A stretch of DNA of 64,000 nt. Origin: JACVRW01 sp963819635. GTDB lineage: Bacteria; Actinomycetota; Thermoleophilia; Solirubrobacterales; Thermoleophilaceae. A model generated the notes under the pieces. That model was not told the origin of the DNA. It was given only the letters and a program-made list of their open reading frames with translations, and searched no databases. Below are positions 50,926 through 58,370 of the stretch, in pieces. The position numbers and the translations under genes are program-made. The stretch spans positions 744,001-808,000 of the forward strand of contig CAWFWX010000005.1 of assembly GCA_963819635.1 (NCBI GenBank). Reading direction: 5' to 3'. How positions within the stretch are numbered: the stretch's first letter is position 1; each line of letters begins with the position of its first letter.

Positions 50926-51225
50926 ATGATCGTCATGTTCTCCGCCCGCCGTCTCAAGCCGGGCGCATGGGAGCAGTTCCGCCGCGCGTGGGACCCGGGT
51001 GACTCCAAGCCCCCGGGCTTCCAGCGCGCGTACCACGCCCGCAACATCCGCGACGAGGACGAGGTCATCTCGTTCGGCCTGTTCGACATGACCGAGGACG
51101 ACTATCGCCGCTGGCGAGAGGAGGCCGACGCTGACGAGACCCACCGGGTCGACCACCTCTCCGCCTTCGTCGTGAGCGCGCCGGTGGAGGGGGTCTACGA
51201 GGTGATCGACGTCGTGGACGACTAG
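50926..51225 (+). CDS. ABM-like small protein
   Basis: A 99-residue protein with AGGAGG upstream. MIVMFSARRLKPGAWEQFRRAW and FGLFDMTEDDYRRW suggest a ferredoxin-like antibiotic-biosynthesis-monooxygenase fold. Function unknown. Follows the MerR gene by 36 nt on the same strand; the stop overlaps the convergent DUF5519 gene by 4 bp. Confidence 0.8.
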   Translation: MIVMFSARRLKPGAWEQFRRAWDPGDSKPPGFQRAYHARNIRDEDEVISFGLFDMTEDDYRRWREEADADETHRVDHLSAFVVSAPVEGVYEVIDVVDD

Positions 51226-51554
51226 CGCCCGGCGGGCGCGGCCACGCGGTCGTAGTTGAGCCGCATCAGCGCGATCACGTCGCGCACGTCATCCGCGTCC
51301 TCGATCGCGCGGGCCGCCCACGTCACCTTGTGCGGGGCGACCGGGTGCGGTCCGACCCGGCCCTGGTCCCGGAGCTCGGCGCCCACCTCCTTGGGGAAGC
51401 CGAAGTGCGCGGCGCGGTCGCCGTGCAGATGTCCGATCTCCTTCCCGCTCACACGGAACGCGAACTCGCCGCGGCGCCCAGGCCCGGCGTCGACGCCCGG
51501 CCACGACGTGACCGCGTCCGTTATTTCCTGGCTCGGTGTCTGCGTAGTCGCCAT
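51222..51554 (-). CDS. DUF5519 ("luciferase family") protein
   Basis: A 110-residue protein. WPGVDAGPGRRGEFAFRV, KEIGHLHGDRAAHFGFPKEV and GPHPVAPHKVTW are the family blocks. Despite the family name no light-producing activity is known. The ATG at 51554 lies about 8 nt from the -10 of the MerR-type promoter P2, so the message is probably leaderless. Confidence 0.85.
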   Translation of the reverse strand: MATTQTPSQEITDAVTSWPGVDAGPGRRGEFAFRVSGKEIGHLHGDRAAHFGFPKEVGAELRDQGRVGPHPVAPHKVTWAARAIEDADDVRDVIALMRLNYDRVAAPAGR

Positions 51555-51561
51555 GCCGGCC

Positions 51562-51592
51562 ACGGTACAACTTCAAGTGCGATTGAAGTCAA
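51562..51592 (-). promoter_or_regulatory. MerR-type promoter/operator P2 for DUF5519 gene
   Basis: On the minus strand: -35 TTGACT (51587-51592), 19-nt spacer, -10 TACCGT (51562-51567). The dyad ACTTCAA/TTGAAGT (51570-51576 and 51583-51589) lies in the spacer. Same layout and partly the same sequence as P1, including GCCCTTGACTT. It overlaps the end of the MMPL gene. Confidence 0.7.
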
Positions 51593-53780
51593 GGGCCGGA
51601 CGACCCGGGGGCGTGCGCGGGGCGGGCGGCTCGTGGGGGTCGTCCTCGTCCGGGAGCTCGCCCTCGAGCGAGATCCTCGGGAGCACCCGATCGAGCCATG
51701 CGGGCAGCGTCCAGGCTCGGTCGCCGAGCAGGGTCATCACCGCCGGGGCGACCACCATTCGCACCACCAGCACGTCGATCAGGATCGCCGCGCCCAGACC
51801 GAGGCCGATCGTCTTCACGACCACGTCCGGATCCGAGACGAAGCCCAGGAAGACGCTCGTCATGATCACGCCGGCCGCGAGGATGATCTTGCCCACGCGT
51901 GACATCGCACGCACGACGCTCCCCGCCGGCCCGGCGCCGTGCAGGTACTCCTCGCGGATGCGCGACTGGAGAAAGACGTTGTAGTCCATCGAGAGGCCGA
52001 ACAGGATCGCGAACATGAACAGCGGGACGAACGACACGATCGGCACCTCGCCGTCCACGCCCAGCAGGCTCGAGCCGACTCCGTCCTGGAAGACCAGCAC
52101 GACCACGCCGTAGGCCGCCGCGATCGAGAGCAGGTTGAACGCGGCAGAGACGAGCGGCACCCACAGCGAGCGGAACACGGCCATCAGGAGCAGAACGCTC
52201 AGTCCGACGACCATGGCGATGAAGATCGGCAGCCGGCCGGCGATCTTGTCGGCGAGGTCCTGGAGCGTCGCGGTGGCCCCGCCGACGTAGACCTGCACCC
52301 GCGAGTCGCGAGTGGCGGCGGGGAGCACGTCATCGCGCAGGCGGTTGACGAGCTCGGTGGTGCGCTCGTCCTGCGGAGAGCTCTTCGGGATCACGCTCAG
52401 GACGGCCGCATTCCCGCGTGGCGAGGGTTGCACCGGCGATACGAACGCCACGTCGCGGTCGTTGGCCACGGCCTGTCTGACCCGGGTGAGAGCGGCCTCT
52501 CCCGAGGCGTCGTCGGGCGTCGTGGCCGCCAGCACGAGCGGGCCGTTGAAGCCGGGCCCGAAGCCCTCGGCGAGCCGGTCGTAGGCGACGCGGGTCGTCG
52601 TTCCGGGGCTGTCGTTGCCGTCGTCGGGCTGGCCGAGGCGCAGCGAGGCGAACGGCATCGCGAGCAGCACGAGCACGAGCCCGCCGGCGATGGCGGCCGC
52701 GAGCGGCCGGCGCGTGATCAGCCCCGCCCAGCGCGCGAAGCGCTGCGAAGGCTCGACGTCCGAGGCTCGCTTGGGACGCAGCCGGCGCGCGAACGCCCCC
52801 ATGAGCGTGGGCAGCACGGTCACCGCCCCCACCGCGACCACGGCGATCATGATGGCCGAGCCGAGCCCCATCCGCCCCACAAAGGGGATGCCGGTCGCCA
52901 GCAGGCCGGCTATCGCCACAACGACGATCGCACCGGCGGCCACCACCGAGGCGCCCGCTGTGGCGTTGGCGACCCGCGCGGACTGCGCGACGCTGTCGCC
53001 GCTCGCGAGCTGCTCGCGATAGCGCCCGACGATCAGCAGGGCGTAGTCGATGCCGGCGCCGAGGCCGAGCATGACGCCGAGCGTGGGGGCGAAGCTCGGG
53101 AAGTCGGCGAAGGCACTGCCGAACTGCAGCAGCAGCAGGCCACCCGCCAGGGCGATGAGTGCGGAGATGAGGGTCAGGGCCATCGCGGCCACCGAGCGGA
53201 ACACGAGGGTGAGCACGATGATCGCCACCGCCACGCCGATCAGCTCGCCGACCGGCGCGGTGCTCTGCTCGGCCTGGTCCACGACAGTTCCGTTGCGGGA
53301 GACCTCGATCCCGGCGCGCTCGCCGATCCCCGACGTCTGCGCCAGCCGGTCGCCAGGCTGCTTGCCGAGCATCGAGGCGGTGTTGTCGTACTGAACCGGC
53401 ACGTAGGCGATGCGCCCATTCGCTGACACCTGTCCGCTGTCCGCGGCGAAGGGGTCCGGCGCGTCGGTTACGTGCGGCTGCGCCCGGATCTCCCCGACCG
53501 TCTGCTCGATCGCCGCCCTCAGCCGCGGCTCCCGCAGCGTGCCCGAATCCACGGCGAACACGACGTTCGCCGTATCGCCCGACTCCGCCGGGAAGCGTTG
53601 ATCGAGCACGTCCATCGCTCGCTGCGATTCCGTGCCCGGGGTCCTGAAGTCGTCGACGAACGAGCCGCCGGCGGCGCCCGCCGCGACACCGAGCGCGACG
53701 AGGACCGCCGCGACGATCGCAAGTGAGCGCTTCCAGTGCTGTGCGGCCCGAGCGGCCAGCGTTCCGAGGAGATAAGCCAT
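51573..53780 (-). CDS. MMPL/RND-family membrane transporter
   Basis: A 735-residue protein with two repeats of one helix, a large outer loop and a cluster of five helices. The MMPL motifs GLGAGIDYALLIVGRYREQL and FGLSMDYNVFLQSRIREEY carry the Asp-Tyr pairs used for proton coupling. Actinobacterial MMPLs export lipids or drugs. The ATG at 53780 is chosen. Divergent from a TetR gene, its likely repressor. Confidence 0.93.
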   Translation of the reverse strand: MAYLLGTLAARAAQHWKRSLAIVAAVLVALGVAAGAAGGSFVDDFRTPGTESQRAMDVLDQRFPAESGDTANVVFAVDSGTLREPRLRAAIEQTVGEIRAQPHVTDAPDPFAADSGQVSANGRIAYVPVQYDNTASMLGKQPGDRLAQTSGIGERAGIEVSRNGTVVDQAEQSTAPVGELIGVAVAIIVLTLVFRSVAAMALTLISALIALAGGLLLLQFGSAFADFPSFAPTLGVMLGLGAGIDYALLIVGRYREQLASGDSVAQSARVANATAGASVVAAGAIVVVAIAGLLATGIPFVGRMGLGSAIMIAVVAVGAVTVLPTLMGAFARRLRPKRASDVEPSQRFARWAGLITRRPLAAAIAGGLVLVLLAMPFASLRLGQPDDGNDSPGTTTRVAYDRLAEGFGPGFNGPLVLAATTPDDASGEAALTRVRQAVANDRDVAFVSPVQPSPRGNAAVLSVIPKSSPQDERTTELVNRLRDDVLPAATRDSRVQVYVGGATATLQDLADKIAGRLPIFIAMVVGLSVLLLMAVFRSLWVPLVSAAFNLLSIAAAYGVVVLVFQDGVGSSLLGVDGEVPIVSFVPLFMFAILFGLSMDYNVFLQSRIREEYLHGAGPAGSVVRAMSRVGKIILAAGVIMTSVFLGFVSDPDVVVKTIGLGLGAAILIDVLVVRMVVAPAVMTLLGDRAWTLPAWLDRVLPRISLEGELPDEDDPHEPPAPRTPPGRPALDFNRT

Positions 53781-53800
53781 GCCATGCAGGGAAGCACATC

Positions 53801-53877
53801 GTGTGCGTTTTTGCAAGAACTGCAGAATTACTTAACCTGCGTTTTTACATGTCATGCACATTCGCTACGATTCGCAC
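53801..53877. promoter_or_regulatory. AT-rich divergent promoter region of MMPL and TetR
   Basis: Two direct copies of TGCGTTTTT (53804-53812 and 53838-53846) lie between the divergent starts. On the plus strand TTTACA (53844-53849) and TACGAT (53866-53871), 16 nt apart, form a fair promoter just before the GTG at 53878, implying a leaderless TetR message. The repeats are candidate operator sites. Confidence 0.5.
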
Positions 53878-54492
53878 GTGGCCGAGGGTCTCAGGGAACG
53901 GAAGAAGCAGCGCACGCGGGAGCAGATCGTCGAGGCGGCCATGCGCCTCTTTGCCGAGCGCGGCTATCAGGCGACGACCATTGCCGAGATCGCAGAGGCG
54001 GCGGACGTCGCCCCGCGCACCTTCTTCTCCTACTTCCCGTCGAAGGAGGCGGTCGTCTTCCACAACGTCGACCGCGAGCTGGACAGTCTGGCCTCGGCGC
54101 TCAGCGAGCGCCTGCCCGGCGAGACGGCCTTCGACGCGCTCCGCCGCTGGATCGGCGGGATGTTCGACGAGTGGACTGCCGAGGGGGACGAGGTGCACCT
54201 GCGCAAGCGCCTCTGCGTCGAGGACGAGGGGCTTGCGAACTTCCAGGGCGGGGTGATGGGGCGCATGCACGACCTGATGCTCGAGGCGATCGCGACCGAT
54301 CTCGACGAGCCACCGGACGGGCTGCGGCCGCGACTCGTGGCTGCCGCGGCGTTTGCGGCGCTGACCTCGCTCGACAGCAGCTTCCAGGAGACGGATCAGC
54401 GGATGCCGGGGGCCAAGGCCGAGGCGCTCGCCGTGCTCGACAGCGCGTTGCTGTTCCTGCGTGGCGGGTTGGACGCGCTTCAGGACCGCTAG
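53878..54492 (+). CDS. TetR/AcrR-family transcriptional regulator
   Basis: A 204-residue regulator; GTG at 53878 gives the family's normal opening AEGLRERKKQRTREQIVEAA. Helix-turn-helix: TTIAEIAEAADVAPRTFFSYF. The C-terminal ligand domain is unassigned. An ATG at 53854 is in frame but would place the promoter inside the gene. Divergent from the MMPL exporter, a classical drug-responsive arrangement. Confidence 0.92.
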   Translation: MAEGLRERKKQRTREQIVEAAMRLFAERGYQATTIAEIAEAADVAPRTFFSYFPSKEAVVFHNVDRELDSLASALSERLPGETAFDALRRWIGGMFDEWTAEGDEVHLRKRLCVEDEGLANFQGGVMGRMHDLMLEAIATDLDEPPDGLRPRLVAAAAFAALTSLDSSFQETDQRMPGAKAEALAVLDSALLFLRGGLDALQDR

Positions 54493-54502
54493 CGCACCGT
54501 GG

Positions 54503-55054
54503 TCAGGAGCCGGCGCGGGCCTTCGCCCACTCGGCCTTGTGCTCGCTCTTCGCCGCCTGGTAGTCCTGGAGCGCCTGCGGCGAGTCCACGTCGCCGAGCG
54601 TCGGATGCGGCGGCATCAGCTCGCGAGCGGCCTCGACGCCGAAGTGCTTGAACAGGACCGCGCCGAGCGACGCGGCCTTCATCTCGCCGAACCCCGGGAG
54701 AGCCAGGATGTTCGCACGCAGCTCGTCCGAGCTCGACGCGTCGGTCCACACGCGCGCCGCATCGCCGTCGTAGCGGTCGCGCACGTGAACGGCGAGCTCC
54801 CCGACCCGCTTGGCCATCGAGCGGGGGTAGCGGTGGATCACCGGCTTGGCGAAGAAGACCGGCTCGAGGTCGGCGGACGACAGCGTCGCGGCATCGAGGG
54901 CGCCGAGCCGCTCCTTCAGCGCGAGCGGGCCCTCGAACGCCTTCATCACGGTGACCCGCTGGTCGAGCTCGAAGCCCACGAGCAGAGCCATCGGATCGGA
55001 TGCGATCAGTGCATTGGCGTCGTCGGACTCCGTGAAATACAGGCGATCGGGCAC
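54503..55054 (-). CDS. HhH-GPD-type base-excision DNA repair glycosylase
   Basis: A 183-residue protein related to the endonuclease III/AlkA superfamily. LLVGFELDQRVTVMKAFEGP replaces the usual N-terminal helices, and the helix-hairpin-helix is ILALPGFGEMKAASLGAVLFKHFG; the DGDAARVWTD region precedes it. No Fe-S Cys cluster. It probably removes a damaged base. GTG start at 55054, 26 nt after the encapsulin stop and on the same strand. Confidence 0.85.
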   Translation of the reverse strand: MPDRLYFTESDDANALIASDPMALLVGFELDQRVTVMKAFEGPLALKERLGALDAATLSSADLEPVFFAKPVIHRYPRSMAKRVGELAVHVRDRYDGDAARVWTDASSSDELRANILALPGFGEMKAASLGAVLFKHFGVEAARELMPPHPTLGDVDSPQALQDYQAAKSEHKAEWAKARAGS

Positions 55055-55080
55055 GCCTCGATCGTACTCGGCGCGCTCGG

Positions 55081-55884
55081 TCAGGCGGTGAGCGGAACGG
55101 CGGCCTCGGGCGTCGCCACGCGGAAGCTGAAGCTCTCTTCCAGGTAGAGCCGGACCGTCTCGGCGTCGTGATCCAGGTAGCCGATCGAGAGATCCTGCCC
55201 GGACTCGAAGAGGAAGTCTCCGCCGCGGAGGCTCAGGACGACGGCTCCCTTTACGCCGGGCGCCCACACGATCGGGCCGTCGAGGATCTTGCCGAGGTGG
55301 TCGAACACGAGGATGCCGCCGTGCTCGGTGGTCTCGATCACGCCCGTGTAGCCGTCCGGGCCGAGCGCCAGCCCGTAGGGACCGCCGATGCCCCGGCGGC
55401 TCAGCAGCTCGACCGCCTTCGCGACGTGGCCGGGGTAGGCGTCGAAGTCGTCGCTCAACGGGATCGGGGACTGCGTGGACGCCTCGGTGATGCCGACGAC
55501 GCCGGCCGGCTCAAAGCCGTGGAAGACCGCCACGTTCTCCGCGCACGCCATGCCGTGCGCCGCCTCGTCGAGCCCCGACAGATCGATGTCCTCGGCGCCC
55601 CGCCCGGCGTCGCGCAGCTCCTCGCGCGAGACGCTGAACTCGCTGCGCAGCTCGACGAGCGGAAGCACGCGCCGCAGCGTCGCGGTCACGCCGTCGTGCG
55701 GGGTCGCCGCCACGGCATCGGTGCGGCCCAGGTTGGTCGCGGAGTGATCCCAGCCGTGCGGCCCGGAGAAGTCGACCAGCTTGCGAGCGGCGAGGGCGAC
55801 GGTCAGCCGCTCGCGCGCTTCCTGGTCCAGGGTCTGCCATCCCGGGTCGGCAACCGGCGCGATGGAGCGGAGCAGGTGATTCAT
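55081..55884 (-). CDS. Family 1 encapsulin shell protein
   Basis: A 267-residue HK97-fold protein that should self-assemble into a nanocompartment. Family blocks: MNHLLRSIAPVADPGWQTLD, ARKLVDFSGPHGWDHSATNLG, ELRDAGRGAEDIDLSGLDEAA, GGPYGLALGPDGYTGVIETT and the C-terminal DLSIGYLDHDAETVRLYLEE. Length fits the usual 265-270. The ATG at 55884 overlaps the stop of the encapsulated ferritin gene (ATGA), which ties shell to cargo. Confidence 0.95.
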   Translation of the reverse strand: MNHLLRSIAPVADPGWQTLDQEARERLTVALAARKLVDFSGPHGWDHSATNLGRTDAVAATPHDGVTATLRRVLPLVELRSEFSVSREELRDAGRGAEDIDLSGLDEAAHGMACAENVAVFHGFEPAGVVGITEASTQSPIPLSDDFDAYPGHVAKAVELLSRRGIGGPYGLALGPDGYTGVIETTEHGGILVFDHLGKILDGPIVWAPGVKGAVVLSLRGGDFLFESGQDLSIGYLDHDAETVRLYLEESFSFRVATPEAAVPLTA

Positions 55885-56273
55885 GCCGCTCGCCCCCTGA
55901 GGTCGCCGATGCCGAGCGCACCGGACGGGTCGCCGGGGGTGGCCGACGTCCGGCCCGGGCGACGTCGCCTCCTCCTCGGCCTCCTCGCCGTGCTCGACGA
56001 TGTCCCCTCTTGGAACAGGATGCCCTCGGCGATCTCGCGCCAGAGCGGCGTCGCGCGCAGGAGGAACTCGAGGTCCATGCTGAAGTGCTTGTACTCCTCG
56101 ACGATGGCGTCGCTCATGATCGCCCGCGCCTGGGCGTCGGGCTCGACGGCCAGACGCTGCCGGTACCAGCCGATCGCCTCCGCCTCCTCGGTGAGCGAGG
56201 CGCAGAGACGAGCGAACGTGCGCGTCTCGTCCGGAAGCTCCTCAGGGGGCTCGTGATACTGGTCAAAGCCCAT
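55881..56273 (-). CDS. Encapsulated ferritin (encapsulin cargo)
   Basis: A 130-residue cargo with ATG at 56273 and GGAG upstream. The helical part holds LTEEAEAIGWYRQRL and EEYKHFSMDLEFLL; Glu30, Glu60 and His63 correspond to the ferroxidase Glu32/Glu62/His65 of the Rhodospirillum enzyme (same spacing, also Trp and Tyr after them). The C-terminal ALGIGDLR is the shell-targeting peptide. The linker reads as an odd Arg-rich stretch; a missing G at 56004-56007 and an extra base at 55935-55939 would give a normal acidic linker instead. Confidence 0.9.
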   Translation of the reverse strand: MGFDQYHEPPEELPDETRTFARLCASLTEEAEAIGWYRQRLAVEPDAQARAIMSDAIVEEYKHFSMDLEFLLRATPLWREIAEGILFQEGTSSSTARRPRRRRRRPGRTSATPGDPSGALGIGDLRGRAA

Positions 56274-56336
56274 CGCCACTCCGATCTGTAGGCCGTTGGT
56301 GACCCAAAGCTACGCCTTCCGGTTAGCGTCAGGGCG

Positions 56337-57101
56337 GTGGACGAGCGAGTCGCGCTGATCCGGCGTCCCAGCAGCCGGATGGCGGAGGGCATCGTGACGC
56401 ACGGCGCGCGGCGCCCGGTCGACGCGCGGCTGGCGGCGAGCCAGCACGACGCCTACGTGGATGCGATCGCCGGCGCGGGCTGGACGATCCGCGAGGTGCC
56501 GCAAGCCGATGATCTGCCCGACTCAGCGTTCGTCGAGGACACCGTGGTCGTCTGCGGCGAGCTGGCGGTGCTCGCTAGACCGGGGGCGGCCGCGCGGCGG
56601 GCGGAGGTGGCCGGGACCGAGGAGGCGATCGCCGAGCTCGCCCTCGACGTCGCCCGAATCCAGGAGCCGGGCATGCTCGATGGCGGCGATGTCCTCCAGG
56701 TCGGCACGACCGTCTACGTGGGTCGCGGCGGTCGGACCAACGGCGAGGGGATCCGGCAGCTGCGCGCCCATGTGGCCCGCCACGGCCGTGACGTGGTTCC
56801 CGTCCCGCTGCGCGAGGTGCTGCACCTCAAGTCGGCGGTCACGGCGCTGCCCGACGGCACGATGGTCTGCGCCGACCCGTCGCTGATCGACGCCTCACCG
56901 TTCCCCACCCTGCGAGCTGTCCCGGAGGAGGAGGGCTCGCACGTGATCCTGCTCGGCGGCGGCACGCTCCTGATGGCGGCCTCGGCGCCGCGCACGGCCG
57001 AGCTGTTCCACGACTGGGGCTTCGACGTGATCGCCGTCGACATCAGCGAGTTCGAGAAGATGGAGGGCTGCGTAACCTGCCTCTCCGTCCTCGTCGACTA
57101 G
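56337..57101 (+). CDS. Dimethylarginine dimethylaminohydrolase-like enzyme
   Basis: A 254-residue amidinotransferase-fold hydrolase. Start GTG at 56337. Conserved elements: DSAFVEDTVVVCGELAVL (acidic residues binding the guanidinium), GMLDGGDVLQVG, the catalytic His in LHLKSAVTALPDG and the catalytic Cys in EGCVTCLSV near the C-terminus. It probably releases citrulline from methylated arginine; another guanidino substrate is possible. Divergent from the ferritin gene. Confidence 0.9.
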   Translation: MDERVALIRRPSSRMAEGIVTHGARRPVDARLAASQHDAYVDAIAGAGWTIREVPQADDLPDSAFVEDTVVVCGELAVLARPGAAARRAEVAGTEEAIAELALDVARIQEPGMLDGGDVLQVGTTVYVGRGGRTNGEGIRQLRAHVARHGRDVVPVPLREVLHLKSAVTALPDGTMVCADPSLIDASPFPTLRAVPEEEGSHVILLGGGTLLMAASAPRTAELFHDWGFDVIAVDISEFEKMEGCVTCLSVLVD

Positions 57102-58276
57102 CGCGCGGCCAGCCCTGAAGCCCCCGGCGGCAGGTCGCTCGGCGTCGATCCGATCTGGGTCAGGCTGCCGCCCGGCCCCACGCGGTAGTAGTCGATGTGG
57201 CTCATTCCGCCCATGATCGAGGGAAGCAGCACGTAGAGGTACCGGCTGCCTTGGCTCAGCGCCTCGTCCGACGCGAAGCCGGGCCCGGTGCCCACGTGCC
57301 CGAGGAGCGTGAGGTGACCGTCCCTCGAGATCCGGAACCTCGACACCGACTGCGACAGCGTGTTGGTCATGAACGCGTAGCGCTGGTTGTTCGTGATGAC
57401 GACCCAGCACGCCGCGCGCTGGCCCTCGACCGCGATGCTGTCGATCGGCGTCAGCGCGCCGCTCCGGGCGAGCCCGTAGGACGATGCGCGGCCATGGAAC
57501 TTCGTCTGGTCGGCGGGGTCACCCGCCTCGCCGGCGTTGGACATGATCAGCGTTCCACGCCGGTACTCGAACCCGAACGGGTTCATGTCGGTGGCGGGGT
57601 TGGCCTTCGCCGGCCCGGGGGTCCCGTCGCGTCGCACCTTGAAGGTGTCGATCACCTGCGTGCCGCGGAGGGTCACCGTGAGGACGCGGTAGGGCCGCGG
57701 CGCGAACCCGATCTGTGCCGGGACGCCTCCGGGGCCCGCGGTGGAGAGGGACTCGGTGGAGTCGGCGATCGGCCTCATGTCGCCGTTCCGCTTGAAGCGG
57801 AGGCCGCTGATGTTGCCGCTCAGGGAGTTGACGACGTAGAGCAGGCTGCCCCTCGTGTCGATACTGACCGGCAGATCGCCGCCCGACGGCTCCCGGTCGA
57901 CGAACGTGAGCGCGCCGTGCTTGCGGACCCTGAACGAGCTGATCGTGTCGTCGCCGGCGTTCACCGCGAACAGCAGCCGCCCGTCCTTCGTGAGCTCGAC
58001 ACTGCCCTGCGAGTCCACGATCGGGAAGCCGAACGGCGGCGTGGCGGCCGCGCCCACCCCGCCCGTGGGAACGCGAGCGGTCTCGGTGATGGTCCCGTTG
58101 GAGGCGCGTCTGTAGACGACGATCTCGTTGCCGGCGGGGCTCTGGGTCTGCGTGTAGACGACTCCACCGCCGGACTTGTGGCCCTTGCCGTGCTTGTCGT
58201 GTTTGCCGGCAAGCGCAGGACTGGCACTCACCGCGACGAGTAGGACGGCGATCAGGAATAGGAACGAACCCCGCAT
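57098..58276 (-). CDS. Secreted beta-propeller (lactonase-like) protein
   Basis: A 392-residue exported protein. The ATG at 58276 has GGGAG upstream. Signal peptide about 1-22, then a His/Lys-rich GKHDKHGKGHK and seven-bladed propeller repeats, e.g. LTKDGRLLFAVNAGDDTISSF, LLYVVNSLSGNISGLRF and NQRYAFMTNTLSQSVSRFRI. This matches the 6-phosphogluconolactonase/muconate-cyclase-like fold. Extracellular location makes a structural or binding role more likely than a central metabolic enzyme. Confidence 0.85.
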   Translation of the reverse strand: MRGSFLFLIAVLLVAVSASPALAGKHDKHGKGHKSGGGVVYTQTQSPAGNEIVVYRRASNGTITETARVPTGGVGAAATPPFGFPIVDSQGSVELTKDGRLLFAVNAGDDTISSFRVRKHGALTFVDREPSGGDLPVSIDTRGSLLYVVNSLSGNISGLRFKRNGDMRPIADSTESLSTAGPGGVPAQIGFAPRPYRVLTVTLRGTQVIDTFKVRRDGTPGPAKANPATDMNPFGFEYRRGTLIMSNAGEAGDPADQTKFHGRASSYGLARSGALTPIDSIAVEGQRAACWVVITNNQRYAFMTNTLSQSVSRFRISRDGHLTLLGHVGTGPGFASDEALSQGSRYLYVLLPSIMGGMSHIDYYRVGPGGSLTQIGSTPSDLPPGASGLAAR

Positions 58277-58370
58277 GGCATGCTCCCTCTGAGTTGACGC
58301 TGAGACGACCGTCGCACGGAAGTTATGGCGCGTCAAGAGGCCGAGACTTACGGCGGGGAGCCGGGTTACG

